Numbered from the stretch's first letter, positions 52,224-61,373 are shown. The stretch: DNA of 64,000 bases from DASTFY01 sp963813375 (GCA_963813375.1 CAWEYT010000002.1:62001-126000); one strand, 5' to 3'. Notes: generated by a model not told the origin, from the sequence alone. Made by a program: numbers and translations.

Positions 52224-52253
52224 ACCGGGCCGGCAGCAGCACGCTCCGGATCG

Positions 52254-52703
52254 TCAGGCCGTACGAACGAGGTCGAGCAGGCGGGTACGGCCCTGGTCGA
52301 CCTCCTCGGCCAGCAGCCGCTCGACGACCGGCCCCCACAGCGCGCCGCCGTAGTGCAGCCGCATCAGCAGGGCGCTGCCCGCCGGGCGCTGGCTCACCTC
52401 GGCCCGGAGCATCCAGTAGGAGTGGTGGCGCTCGTCGGTCTCCCGGCGCTCGAACACGGCCAGAGACGGCACCACCAAGTCCGTCCTGACCATGCGGAGG
52501 CGCTTGGAGCGGGCGAACGGACCGAGCCGGCCGCGCAGGTCGACCGACCACGCCGGCAACTCGTCGTCTCCCCCGCTGTTCGGCGGCAACGGCATGGCGC
52601 GCTCGACGATGCCCAGCCAGGACGGATAGCGGCTCAGATCGTCGACCCAGGCGAAGAGCTCCTCGGGCGGGCAGGGCGCCTCCATCGAGGCAGTCAGATC
52701 CAC
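52254..52703 (-). CDS. SRPBCC-fold protein (polyketide cyclase/lipid-transfer type)
   Basis: 149 residues beginning 'VDLTASMEAPCPPEELFAWVDDLSRYPSWLG', the typical opening of START/Bet v1-like (SRPBCC) proteins, followed by a curved beta sheet and a C-terminal helix. GTG 52703 is preferred to a longer frame from 52754, because the first strand begins at VDLT. The fold binds a hydrophobic ligand; the ligand is unknown. Confidence 0.75.
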   Translation of the reverse strand: MDLTASMEAPCPPEELFAWVDDLSRYPSWLGIVERAMPLPPNSGGDDELPAWSVDLRGRLGPFARSKRLRMVRTDLVVPSLAVFERRETDERHHSYWMLRAEVSQRPAGSALLMRLHYGGALWGPVVERLLAEEVDQGRTRLLDLVRTA

Positions 52704-52829
52704 GGACGCAGTATGGCGGGCACGGATCGCGCGGCCGAGGAGGCATCCCCTCACGCGGTCATCACACGCCGCTCACAGGTGCCCGCCACACTCCGTCCTG
52801 TCCCGCCCGACACCGAGGAGCCATCCACG

Positions 52830-53198
52830 ATGAAGACCCGTTCCTTGCTCGCCGGCCTGGCCCTGGCCGTGGCCACCACCGCCGGTGGGGTGACTGCGGC
52901 GGCTGCGCAGACCGAGCCCTCACCGAACCCCGAGGCCCCCGCGGCCAAGGAGGCCCGGAAGGCGTTCGTGTGCGCCAACCAGGACCGCGTCGCCGACCTG
53001 CTGAGCCGGCGTGCCGGCCTGCTCCAGGATCGGCTGAGCCTGGCCCAGGACGCCCGGGCTGCCGCCGAGGAGGCGGGGGCGGCGAAGCTGGTCACCCGCA
53101 TCGACCGTCGCATCGAGCGGATCACCGAGGCCCAGGCGCGGGTCGAGACCCGCACCGGCAAGTTCACGGCCTGGGTCGAGGAGAACTGCGCCGGCTGA
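52830..53198 (+). CDS. small exported helical protein
   Basis: 122 residues: signal peptide (MKTRSLLAGLALAVATTAGG, cleavage likely after AAAA), a short Pro-rich spacer, and a charged helical domain with a conserved-looking pair of cysteines (AFVCAN and EENCAG) that could form one disulfide. GAGGAG lies upstream of the ATG. No family recognised. Confidence 0.62.
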   Translation: MKTRSLLAGLALAVATTAGGVTAAAAQTEPSPNPEAPAAKEARKAFVCANQDRVADLLSRRAGLLQDRLSLAQDARAAAEEAGAAKLVTRIDRRIERITEAQARVETRTGKFTAWVEENCAG

Positions 53199-53247
53199 CA
53201 CGCGGGACGCCGGCGTGGTCGCGCTCCCGGGGACGGTCGCGGTGCGG

Positions 53248-53778
53248 TCAGGCCCCGGGAGCGCGCTGGCGCGTCCCAGACCCCTTCACCTGGCCGAACG
53301 CCCGGCTGAGGAGCGGGGAGCTGGCGTTGAGCAGACCGTCGAGGTCGTCGTCGACCACGAACGTCGGCGTCCACGGTGTGGGGGCGGTGTCGTCGACCGT
53401 GTCCACCTCGGCCGCTACCGCAGTGATGACCCCGTCGTCCGGTGCTGCAGGGACGTCAGACGTCGGGAGCGGGAGGGGCACCACCTCGGCGACGGTCCGG
53501 GTCGGGCGAGCCGGCCGGCGGGCCGGGCGCTCCTGCGTCGTGGGCGTGGCGACGAAGAGCTGCTCGGCGGAGCGCCGATCCTCCAGCCACCACCCTTGCG
53601 GCACCGCCATGGCGTCGGCGTGCCGGCGGCACAGGCGACCCTGGTGGGCACCGGCCCCTCTGTCCCCGGCCTCGCCCGGGACGTAGGGCTCCAGCCAGGC
53701 GATGGCCCGAGCGGGGTCGAAGCCGTAGGCCACGACCGCCGGCTCAGCACACGCCGGACGCTCGCACTGCTGGGCCAC
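53248..53778 (-). CDS. DUF3499-like actinobacterial protein
   Basis: 176 residues. The N-terminal ~60 residues carry 'CERPACAEPAVVAYGFDP', 'LEPYVPGEAGDRGAGAH' and 'RLCRRHADAMAVPQGWWLED', the pattern of DUF3499, whose CxxxxC and CxxHA form a probable zinc site. The remainder is a low-complexity acidic and Pro/Thr tail. The family is restricted to actinobacteria, useful for placing the genome. Function unknown. Confidence 0.72.
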   Translation of the reverse strand: MAQQCERPACAEPAVVAYGFDPARAIAWLEPYVPGEAGDRGAGAHQGRLCRRHADAMAVPQGWWLEDRRSAEQLFVATPTTQERPARRPARPTRTVAEVVPLPLPTSDVPAAPDDGVITAVAAEVDTVDDTAPTPWTPTFVVDDDLDGLLNASSPLLSRAFGQVKGSGTRQRAPGA

Positions 53779-53787
53779 GGCCGAACG

Positions 53788-54720
53788 CTAATCGGGCGTC
53801 GGTCGCCGATCCGGGATCCTGCGGCCTGACCTCGCACCGGCTCGGCGGGCGCGGAACCGGGCCTCGGCGCGGCCCATCGGCTCCCAGAGCGCGATGGCCG
53901 CCGCGTACACCCCGACGAGCACGAGCGCGACGACCGGGAGCACGAGCCACGTCGGCACGGGCCGGAGCGACCGGGCTTCGATCCACCACGGTCCCCCGGC
54001 GGACAGGTCGAGCGGGCCGACCGCATCGGGGTCGGCCAGGACACGCGCCCACAGGGTCCAGGCGATCATCCGGCACAGGCCGAAGAAGAACAGTCCGCGG
54101 TAGAGGGCCAGCAACGCCCGCTCGGGCATGACCGTGCCGAGCCGGCGCCACAGGCGGGGCTCGGCGGGGACGACCTCGGCGCGCCAGTGGTCCCTGGTGA
54201 GCGCCCGCCACGACAGGAGGAGCAGCGCGAGCAGCCACACGACGTCGGCGACCATGCCGAAGCTGCTGTAGTACGCCGCGGCGTCCAGGTACTTCCCACC
54301 GTGCGCCGTCGCGCCGTAGGCCCACAGGTGCAACGTGAACGACGCCGTGCTGAACGGGAACAGCAGCATGACGCCGGCGGTGTCGCCGATGTCGGCCACC
54401 ACGTGCACGACGCAGCCCAGCGCGATGCCCACGGTCACCGCACGGTTCCGTCTCCACAACCACACGAGCGCGGCGACCGCCAGGGCGAAGGCGACCGTGT
54501 GCGTGACGCCCATGCCCGGCCAGCCCCTGTGCCACTGGTGCGGGACGGACGCGCCGTAGTGCCGTCCGCCGATGGTGACGCCATAGACCCAGAACTTCGA
54601 GAGGAAGTCAGGGAGGAAGTCGCCCGCCGCCACCGCCCAGAAGCTGACGCCTCCCCGCATCCGGCGTGGGAGGTGGCCGTGCACCAGGTAGACCTCGAAC
54701 TGGTGGGCGGCCCAGCTCAC
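53788..54720 (-). CDS. membrane protein of the YdjM/metal-dependent hydrolase family
   Basis: 310 residues with about six membrane helices and scattered conserved polar sites: 'AAGDFLPDFLSKFW', 'HQWHRGWPGMGVTHTV' and 'GCVVHVVADIGDT', the Asp/His pattern of the PF04307 (DUF457/YdjM) family. These may bind metal, and the family is named as putative hydrolases without proof. GTG 54720 overlaps the small membrane gene upstream by four bases. Confidence 0.7.
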   Translation of the reverse strand: MSWAAHQFEVYLVHGHLPRRMRGGVSFWAVAAGDFLPDFLSKFWVYGVTIGGRHYGASVPHQWHRGWPGMGVTHTVAFALAVAALVWLWRRNRAVTVGIALGCVVHVVADIGDTAGVMLLFPFSTASFTLHLWAYGATAHGGKYLDAAAYYSSFGMVADVVWLLALLLLSWRALTRDHWRAEVVPAEPRLWRRLGTVMPERALLALYRGLFFFGLCRMIAWTLWARVLADPDAVGPLDLSAGGPWWIEARSLRPVPTWLVLPVVALVLVGVYAAAIALWEPMGRAEARFRARRAGARSGRRIPDRRPTPD

Positions 54721-54965
54721 GGCGGCCCCCGGCGCCGGACCACGCCGACGGCGCCCAGCGCCGCGTCGAGCACCACGGGCCCGAACCACAGCGTGGCCAC
54801 CACCCAGGCCGGGCCGACGAGCCAGGTGAGGAGGGTCTTGTGCACGCTGCCGGCGGCGATGTAGGTGACCGCGGCGACGACGTACCACACGAGCTCGACG
54901 CCGGGTGACAGCCGCCGCTCCTGGCGTTCATCGACGGGCGGCACGCGCGCGGACACGCAGCCCAT
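54717..54965 (-). CDS. 82-residue membrane protein
   Basis: Two hydrophobic helices (LVWYVVAAVTYIAAG and LVGPAWVVATLWFGPVVL) after a short soluble head. Its stop overlaps the start of the YdjM-like gene by four bases, so the pair is co-translated and may work together. No family recognised. Confidence 0.6.
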   Translation of the reverse strand: MGCVSARVPPVDERQERRLSPGVELVWYVVAAVTYIAAGSVHKTLLTWLVGPAWVVATLWFGPVVLDAALGAVGVVRRRGPP

Positions 54966-55015
54966 CGTCCGATGACCGCCGTCCCGCGGGCATCGGTCTG
55001 CGGTCCTCTCTTGGG

Positions 55016-55056
55016 CCCGGGCCGCGCCCGGGACATCAGGCCCGCGTCACGCGGGC
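55016..55056. terminator. two hairpins after the pot operon
   Basis: CCCGGG/CCCGGG around CCGCG (55016-55032) and GCCCGCG/CGCGGGC around TCA (55040-55056). Both lie within 50 bases downstream of the potC stop on the minus strand and fit a tandem terminator. Confidence 0.6.
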
Positions 55057-55063
55057 ATCGGGC

Positions 55064-55876
55064 TCAGCTGTAGCGGCGCTGGCGACGGGCGCCGAGGACC
55101 GCTCCCACGGCCATGAGGGCGATGCTCGTCACCAGGATCATGGTGGCCAGCACGTTGATCTGGGGCGGCAGCTTCACGCGGGAGGCGCCGAAGATCTGCA
55201 GCGGGAACGTGAGCAGCGACCCGGCGTTGAAGAACGTGATGATGAAGTCGTCGAGCGAGAGCGCGAACGCCAGCAGCGCGCCGGCCGCGATGCCGGGCAG
55301 GATCAGGGGGAAGGTGATCTTCCAGAACGTGCGCAACGGGGATGCGCCGAGATCCTGAGCCGCCTGCTCGAGCGTCCAGTCGAACCCGCGGATGCGCGCC
55401 CGCACCGTCAGGGCCACGAACGCCACCTGGAACATCACGTGGGCGATCACGACCGTCCAGAAGCCGAACGTCGCGTTGCGCCCGAAGAACAGGGTGGAGA
55501 GCGACGAACCCATGACGATCTCGGGCGCCGTGAGCGGCAGGATCAAGAGGAGGTCGATGCCCTGTCGACCGCTGAACGTGTATCGGCTCAGGGCGATGGC
55601 GATGAGCGAGCCGAGCACGGTGGCGATCACGGTGGCCACGAGGGCCACCTTCAGGCTGACGATCAGCGCGTCGGTCAGCTCCTGCTCGGCGAAGGGCTCC
55701 TTCCAGTTGTCGAAGGTGAACTCCTGCCACACGATGTTGAACTCGCCGGCGGGCTTGTTGAACGAGAACAGCACGATCATGAAGATCGGCGCGAACAGGT
55801 AGATGAACCCGAGGGCGGCGTAGACGTTGAGGGCCCAGCGGCCGACCTTGCCTGCGCTGGTGGTGGGGGCGGCCAT
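55064..55876 (-). CDS. potC: polyamine ABC transporter permease PotC
   Basis: 270 residues, six membrane helices, with the permease coupling (EAA) loop 'EQAAQDLGASPLRTFWKITFP'. It forms the membrane channel together with PotB. ATG overlaps the potB stop by one base. Spermidine/putrescine is the family default; the exact polyamine is not proven. Confidence 0.9.
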   Translation of the reverse strand: MAAPTTSAGKVGRWALNVYAALGFIYLFAPIFMIVLFSFNKPAGEFNIVWQEFTFDNWKEPFAEQELTDALIVSLKVALVATVIATVLGSLIAIALSRYTFSGRQGIDLLLILPLTAPEIVMGSSLSTLFFGRNATFGFWTVVIAHVMFQVAFVALTVRARIRGFDWTLEQAAQDLGASPLRTFWKITFPLILPGIAAGALLAFALSLDDFIITFFNAGSLLTFPLQIFGASRVKLPPQINVLATMILVTSIALMAVGAVLGARRQRRYS

Positions 55877-56982
55877 CAGGCGAGCTCCTCCGTGCCGAGG
55901 AGCCGGGTGTAGATGAGCACGCCGACCGTGATGATGAGCATCAGGACGAACGACATCGCTGCCGCCAGTGGGTAGTTGTTCTGGTTGAGGAACTGGTCCT
56001 GGATCGAGTTGCCGATCATCGTGGTGTTCGGTCCGCCCAGGAACTCGGCGTTGACGAAGTCACCCGCCGCAGGGATGAACACCAGGAGGCTGCCGGCGAA
56101 GACGCCCGGCAGCGAGAGCGGGAACACCACCTTGAAGAACGCCCTGACCGTCGTCGAGTACAGGTCCTTCGCGGCGTCGACGAGGCGGGGATCGACCTTC
56201 TCCAGGCTCACGTAGATGGGCAGGATCATGAACGGCAGGAAGTTGTAGGTGAGCCCGCCGATCACCGCGGCCGGCGTGTTCAGCAGGCGACCGTCGTCCA
56301 TGATCCGCAGCGACTCGAACAGGCCGACCAGGCCGAGGTTGTCCAACGTCCTCACCACAGGGCCCTGGTCGGCGAGGAGCGACTGCCAGGCGATGGTCCG
56401 GATGAGGTACGAGGTGAAGAACGGCACCACCACGAGGCCCAGCAGCAGGCCCCGGAAGCGACCGCCGCGGAACGCGATCACGTAGGCGATCGGGTACCCG
56501 ATGAGGATGGTCAGGATGGTGGCGATGGCGGAGTAGAGGAAGGCCCGCTGGAACTGCGGGGCGAAGTCGCTGAACGCGTCGGAGTAGTTCTGGAAGTGCC
56601 AGGCGAAGTCCGGGCTGAAGTCGAAGCGGGTCTCCTTCTCCGAGAGCGACATGATCAGGAGCGACCACAACGGCGCCAGGAAGAAGAGGCAGAGCCAGAG
56701 GATCCCGGGCTTGAGGAGCCCGTAGGGGGCCAGCTTGCGTCGGGTCTCCGAGTCGGCCAGCAGGGCGGCGACGATGAAGCCCATGACGATGGCGATGGCG
56801 ATGATCGCCACGACGACCGCCCCCGCACCGGTGACCCACCCGGCGCCGATGGCGATCACGGCGATGCCGGCGAGGATCAGCGCGCCGAGGCCTACTCGGT
56901 CCGGATGGGCGGCCGTCCTCCGGCGGATGCCGTCCGCGCGCTTGACCGGCGGGCGGGGCGGCGGGGCGGTCGTCACGGACAC
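55876..56982 (-). CDS. potB: polyamine ABC transporter permease PotB with extra N-terminal helices
   Basis: About 368 residues with the usual permease core (EAA loop 'VDAAKDLYSTTVRAFFKVVFP'; 'NFLPFMILPIYVSLE'). About 75 extra N-terminal residues include two more hydrophobic segments (GALILAGIAVIAIG and VVVAIIAIAIVMGFIVAALL) before the normal first helix, so it is longer than typical PotB (~285). GTG 56982 starts one base after the potD stop. The extension may be real or may reflect a later true start near the core. Confidence 0.88.
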   Translation of the reverse strand: MSVTTAPPPRPPVKRADGIRRRTAAHPDRVGLGALILAGIAVIAIGAGWVTGAGAVVVAIIAIAIVMGFIVAALLADSETRRKLAPYGLLKPGILWLCLFFLAPLWSLLIMSLSEKETRFDFSPDFAWHFQNYSDAFSDFAPQFQRAFLYSAIATILTILIGYPIAYVIAFRGGRFRGLLLGLVVVPFFTSYLIRTIAWQSLLADQGPVVRTLDNLGLVGLFESLRIMDDGRLLNTPAAVIGGLTYNFLPFMILPIYVSLEKVDPRLVDAAKDLYSTTVRAFFKVVFPLSLPGVFAGSLLVFIPAAGDFVNAEFLGGPNTTMIGNSIQDQFLNQNNYPLAAAMSFVLMLIITVGVLIYTRLLGTEELA

Positions 56983-56983
56983 G

Positions 56984-58155
56984 TCAGGCCCCCGTGATCT
57001 CGGAGAACTTCTCGTCGTACAGCTCTTCCTCCTCGCCAGGGAGGTTGGCGAAGGACCGCAGACGATCCGCCGTCTCCGGGGGCGGGAACAGCAACGGATC
57101 CTCGGCGAGGAGCGCAGCGTCCTCCTCACCCATGGCGAGCAAGGCGTCCTGGACCCCCTTCACCGGCGTCATGTACTGCACCTCGTAGGTGACCCGCGCC
57201 GCGTTGGCCGGGTCGTAGAGGTAGTCCATCCACGCCGCGACGGCGTCGCGCCGGTTGGAGCCCTTCACCCAGACCATCGTGTCCGCCCACCGCATGCCGC
57301 CCTCCTCGGGGATGAGGAAGCGCACGTCCGGGTTGTCCTTGGTGAGCTGGAGGACGTCGCCCGACCAGCCGACGCAGCAGGCGAAGTTCCCGGTCGACAG
57401 GTCGTCGAGGTAGTCGTTGCCGGTGAAGGCGCGGATCTGGCCGTCGTTCTTGGCCTGCTCCAACTTCTCGAAGGCCGGCTCGGCCTCCGCGTAGGACGTG
57501 ACCGTCGAGGGGTCGATGCCCAGGCCGAGCATCACCAGGCCCATGGTGTCCCGCATCTCGGTCAGCATGCCGATGCGTCCGTTGAAGGCCGGGTCGAACA
57601 GGTCGTTCACGCTGCCGAGCTCCCGCCCGGTCGTGCTGACGTTGTACGCGAGTCCGGTCATCCCCGTCTGGTAGGGGAGCGTGTACTCGCCCGTGGGATC
57701 CCAGGTCGGGTTGACGAGGTCGTCGCGCAGGTTGGTGCGGTTGGGGATGAGATCCAGAGGGAGCTTCTGCACCCAGTCGAGGGTCATGAGCCGGCCGGCC
57801 AGCCAGAACGTCGGCGCGAGGACGTCGGCGACGATGCGCTTCCCCCGCGACAGCGACGGGACGATCTTGGCGAAGTACTCGTTGTTGTCGTTGAACCCCT
57901 CGAGGTAGTTCATCTCGATGCCGGTGTCGTCCTGGAAGGCGGACACGGTCTCGCCGTCGATGTACTCCGGCCAGTTGTCGAATGTGGTCTTCGGCTCGTC
58001 GACGGTGCCTCCGCTCGGCTCGCTGCAGGCAGCCAGCAGTGCCGGAAGGCCCATGGCCGACACGCCGACGAGACCGGACCGGACCAGGAAGTCACGGCGC
58101 GACAAGCCCCGTACCGGAGCCGGGCGGCGTGCTGGGCGGCGGCGCGGCGTGCTCA
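56984..58155 (-). CDS. potD: polyamine-binding lipoprotein PotD
   Basis: 390 residues: a twin-arginine signal (RRDFLVRSG) ending in a lipobox (LLAACS), then a periplasmic-binding-type protein ('TFDNWPEYIDGETVSAFQDDTGIEM', 'LPYQTGMTGLAYN', 'GVQDALLAMGEE'). A Tat signal plus lipobox is common in actinobacterial PotD. It overlaps the potA stop by three bases and feeds substrate to PotBC. Confidence 0.92.
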
Positions 58156-59310
58156 TAGCGAGGCCTCGATCTGGTCGACGTCGGTCGTGGTGGCGCCGGC
58201 GTGGGCCGGGTGACCCTGCAGGCCGTAGGCACCGCCGGGCTTCCACGTCAGCCACAGACGGTCTCCGGGCCGGCCGCTCGTGTGATCTCTGGCGTCGAGG
58301 TGGGTGACGATCTCGGCGCCGTCGTCCGTGCACAGGATGACCCGCTGGGTCGGCCCCTGGAAGATCAGGTCAGTGACCGTCGCCGAGAGAGAATCGCTCT
58401 CGGGTTGGGTCGCCGACACGTGGAGGCGCTCCGGTCGGAGCATCACGGTGGCGTTGGACCCGACGGGCATCGGGAGCTGATCGCTCCGGCAGCGGATGGT
58501 CGCCCCGGACGGCAGCGAGATGCCGACGTGGTCGGGCTCCGACGCGGCGACGGTGCCGGGGAGCAGGTTGGCGGTGCCGATGAAGCCGGCGACGAACACG
58601 CTGGCCGGAGCGTCGTAGATCTCCTCCGGGGTGCCGATCTGCTCGACCTTGCCCTGGCTGAGGACCGCGATGCGGTCGCTCATCGTCAAGGCCTCCTCCT
58701 GGTCGTGGGTGACGAAGACGAACGTGATGCCGACCTCGCGCTGGATGCGCTTGAGCTCGAGCTGCATCGCCTGACGCAGCTTGAGGTCGAGCGCGGCGAG
58801 CGGCTCGTCGAGGAGAAGGGCGCTCGGCAGGTTCACCAGGGCGCGTGCCAGCGCGACCCGCTGCTGCTGCCCGCCCGAGAGCTGCGATGGCCGGCGGTGG
58901 GAGAACTCGCCGAGCCGGACCACCTCGAGCATCTCGTTGACCCGTTGGTCCAGCTGGGAATCCTTGTCCTTGCGGCTCCGGGGTCCGAAAGCCACGTTGT
59001 CGAACACCGACATGTGCGGGAACAGGGCGTACTGCTGGAACACCGTGTTGACGTGCCGCTTGTAGGGCGGCGTCCTGGAGACGTCGTTGCCGTCGAGGAG
59101 CACGCGACCGTACGACGGCTGCTCGAACCCGGCGATCATCCGCAAGATGGTCGTCTTGCCGCACCCGGATGGACCGAGCAGCGAGAAGAACTCGCCGGTC
59201 CGGATGGAGAAGTTGGCGTCGTGGACGGCGGTGAAGGAACCGAAGACCTTCTGGACGTGGTCCAGCGTGATGACGTCCGCCGCAGCGTCAGGCGCAGGTT
59301 GTTCGTTCAG
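58153..59310 (-). CDS. potA: polyamine ABC transporter ATPase PotA (non-standard CTG start likely)
   Basis: About 385 residues: 'LLGPSGCGKTT' (Walker A), 'LSGGQQQRVALARAL' (signature), 'LLLDEPLAALD' (Walker B), 'VTHDQEEALTMSD' and a C-terminal TOBE domain (about 290-370). The best start is a CTG at 59310 five bases after a strong GGGGGAG site. In-frame ATG, GTG or TTG starts lie far upstream and would add residues with no homology. If that CTG were GTG the start would be normal, so a base error is also possible. First gene of potABCD. Confidence 0.88.
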   Translation of the reverse strand: MNEQPAPDAAADVITLDHVQKVFGSFTAVHDANFSIRTGEFFSLLGPSGCGKTTILRMIAGFEQPSYGRVLLDGNDVSRTPPYKRHVNTVFQQYALFPHMSVFDNVAFGPRSRKDKDSQLDQRVNEMLEVVRLGEFSHRRPSQLSGGQQQRVALARALVNLPSALLLDEPLAALDLKLRQAMQLELKRIQREVGITFVFVTHDQEEALTMSDRIAVLSQGKVEQIGTPEEIYDAPASVFVAGFIGTANLLPGTVAASEPDHVGISLPSGATIRCRSDQLPMPVGSNATVMLRPERLHVSATQPESDSLSATVTDLIFQGPTQRVILCTDDGAEIVTHLDARDHTSGRPGDRLWLTWKPGGAYGLQGHPAHAGATTTDVDQIEASL

Positions 59311-59501
59311 AGCGGCTCCCCCTTCTCGGCGGAGGACGCCATTCGGCGTTCCCCTCGGGACAACCAGACGTCCCGACGCCCGCGCACTTTCCCATGAGCA
59401 GTGCCCGCCGGGCAAGGATCCCGCGGTCATTTCCCGCGAACGCCACGGATTCCCTCGGTCCCGCCGTCAATGGAGACGCGCCGAGCGGTCCCGTCAGGAG
59501 G

Positions 59502-59981
59502 TCAGTCGGGCGGCATGTAGGGGATGAGGTGACCTTCGCTCTCGTGCCGGCGGCGGCTGATCGATCGACCGGTCACCTCTTTGGACTCGATGCGGATCCA
59601 GTGGTCCTTCGCCCCGGGCGCCCATGGGCGCAACGGCAGGCGCGTGACGTCGTCCAGCTCGACCGGATCGGTCACCTCGGCGGCGCGGCCCTTGACGAGC
59701 ACGCTCCAGCCGGTCTCGAAGAGGGCGTCGACCTCGTCCATCTCGAAGCAGACGCGGGCGCCGTGACGGAGCGTCTCCAGCAGTGCGCTGCGCCCGGTGC
59801 GGAACACGATGCTGGTTCCGTCGACGTAGTGGTTGACCGGGAGGACGATGGGGATCCGGTCGCTGGTGAACCCGACGCGGCCCACGGGGCGGCGCGCCAG
59901 GAGACGCCAGCAGACCTCGGGCTCGAGGTCCTCGACCCACACCTCGGATTCCGGACTGGTGGCGTACTCGGTGGCATCCAT
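59502..59981 (-). CDS. pyridoxamine 5'-phosphate oxidase-like flavin protein
   Basis: 159 residues, split beta-barrel: 'LLARRPVGRVGFTSDRIPIVLPVNHYVDG', 'IVFRTGRSALLETLRHGARVCFEMDEVDA' and 'GWSVLVKGRAAEVTDP'. Such small proteins act on FMN or F420 substrates. ATG 59981 begins the conserved region; a longer frame is possible. The C-terminal part ends in a charged 'SRRRHESEGHLIPYMPPD'. Confidence 0.72.
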   Translation of the reverse strand: MDATEYATSPESEVWVEDLEPEVCWRLLARRPVGRVGFTSDRIPIVLPVNHYVDGTSIVFRTGRSALLETLRHGARVCFEMDEVDALFETGWSVLVKGRAAEVTDPVELDDVTRLPLRPWAPGAKDHWIRIESKEVTGRSISRRRHESEGHLIPYMPPD

Positions 59982-60037
59982 GGGACGAGCGTGAGCGCGG
60001 CTGGCCACGCTGACCAGTGCCGAAGGTCCCGCCAGCG

Positions 60038-60184
60038 TCACGAGGGAAGCTCGTGCACCTCGACCAGGGCGAAAGCGGCGGCATGCTCGGGATGGTCGTG
60101 CACGACGTGGTCCTTGACCTCGTTGGCCAGCCGGAAGCCGAGCTCGCAGTACGGGCAGTGGTGGACATGGAGATCATCGGCCAT
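60038..60184 (-). CDS. 48-residue C2H2-type zinc-finger protein
   Basis: A complete short gene, ATG 60184 to TGA 60038-60040. The peptide MADDLHVHHCPYCELGFRL continues with a helix and carries C-x2-C, then 12 residues, then H-x2-H-x-H-type histidines (DHVVHDHPEH), a classical zinc-finger spacing. It resembles the small zinc-finger proteins known from actinobacteria, where roles in DNA or RNA binding are suspected. No other gene overlaps it. It lies between the flavin protein and the LLM oxidoreductase. Strong sequence pattern; function unproven. Confidence 0.72.
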   Translation of the reverse strand: MADDLHVHHCPYCELGFRLANEVKDHVVHDHPEHAAAFALVEVHELPS

Positions 60185-60241
60185 GGTCCAATGGGACACC
60201 CGCCGGCCTTGGGCGGCAAGGGCGCAAAGTCCCGACCCGCG

Positions 60242-61117
60242 CTACCGCCCGAGCACCGTCTCGGCCACGGAGTCGATCATGCGGAGAATGCCGTCGGCTG
60301 ACACCGGCTCGTGGCGGCTCACGCCGGGCGAGTCGGGCCGCGGCAGCAGCACCAGACGATCGACTCCCAGCTCCTCGTAGAAGTCGGCTGCCTCGGCGTC
60401 GAAGCGGCCGGCGGGGGTGATCGTCAGCTCCAGCGGGCCGAGCTCGGCCGGGCGCTCGTAGCGGTCGAGGTCGGCTCGGATGGCGTCGATCGCCTCCCGC
60501 GCCCGCTCGCGGTTCGCGTTGAACACGTACCAGCCGTCGGCCTTCATGACCGCCCGCCGCCGGGCCGGGGTGCTCACGCCGCCGACCACGATGGGCGGCC
60601 CGCCGGCCGTGGTGGGCCGCGGGAAGGCGTCGATGCCGGCGAAGTCGACGTAGCGGCCGTGGAACTCGGGCTCCCGCATCGTCCAGAGCGCCCGCATGGC
60701 ATCGAGGTGCTCATCCATGCGGCCGCCGCGCTCGTCCAGCCCGACTCCCATCGCCGCGAACTCAGGCTCGAGATAGCCGGCGCCGATCCCGACGATCAGG
60801 CGGCCGCGGGCGACCTGGTCGATGCTGGCCAACTGCTTGGCGAGGGAGACGGGGTGATGAAGTGGGAGCTCGATGATCCCGCTGGCCACCCTGATCGTCG
60901 TGGTGTGGGAGGCGACGAGGGTCAGTGCGACGACCGTGTCGAGGAACGGGAGCGTCGACGGGATGGTGAAGCCCTCGGGTGGCGTCGTCGGGAGGACCAG
61001 GTGCTCTCCCGTCCACACGGAGTCGAAGCCGGCCGCCTCCGCGTGCTGGGCGACGCGGACTGCCGCCTCGGGGTCCGCGCACGTGCCGTAGTTGATGGCG
61101 AACAGACCGATCTCCAT
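60242..61117 (-). CDS. LLM-class (F420-dependent) oxidoreductase
   Basis: 291 residues with the luciferase-like TIM barrel of the F420 family: 'FAINYGTCADPEAAVRVAQHAEAAGFDSVW', 'GEHLVLPTTPP', 'ALTLVASHTTTIRVASGI', 'GRLIVGIGAGYLEPEF' and 'GGPPIVVGGVS'. It would transfer hydride between F420H2 and an unknown substrate. ATG 61117 is the normal start. Confidence 0.82.
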   Translation of the reverse strand: MEIGLFAINYGTCADPEAAVRVAQHAEAAGFDSVWTGEHLVLPTTPPEGFTIPSTLPFLDTVVALTLVASHTTTIRVASGIIELPLHHPVSLAKQLASIDQVARGRLIVGIGAGYLEPEFAAMGVGLDERGGRMDEHLDAMRALWTMREPEFHGRYVDFAGIDAFPRPTTAGGPPIVVGGVSTPARRRAVMKADGWYVFNANRERAREAIDAIRADLDRYERPAELGPLELTITPAGRFDAEAADFYEELGVDRLVLLPRPDSPGVSRHEPVSADGILRMIDSVAETVLGR

Positions 61118-61153
61118 GGCGGTCCATTCTTCCTCTGCGATCGCCGGGCGCGA

Positions 61154-61192
61154 GGCGGTGCGGCGGCGACGGCCTGCGGGTATCGCACCGCC
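61154..61192. terminator. 9-bp hairpin after tRNA-Val
   Basis: GGCGGTGCG pairs with CGCACCGCC across a 21-base loop. It lies 30 bases downstream of the tRNA-Val gene on the minus strand, the usual position of a tRNA terminator. Confidence 0.6.
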
Positions 61193-61221
61193 AAGAAGCA
61201 CTGGCCATCCGGCACCGTGAG

Positions 61222-61294
61222 TGGGCGATACGGGCCTCGATCCCATGACCTCCACGGTGTGAACGTGGCGCTCTTCCAACTGAGCTAATCGCCC
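61222..61294 (-). tRNA. tRNA-Val (anticodon CAC)
   Basis: Acceptor GGGCGAT/ATCGCCC, D-arm AGCTCAGTTGGAAGAGC, anticodon stem CCACG/CGTGG around TTCACAC giving CAC, and T-loop GGGATCGAGGCCC. The 3' CCA is not encoded. Confidence 0.95.
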
Positions 61295-61373
61295 TCAGCG
61301 GCCGGACACGCTACCACCGAGGCCTCGCCCGCTCCTTGGGGGCCCGAGCCCAGCTGCCCGGCTCCATCGCTTG

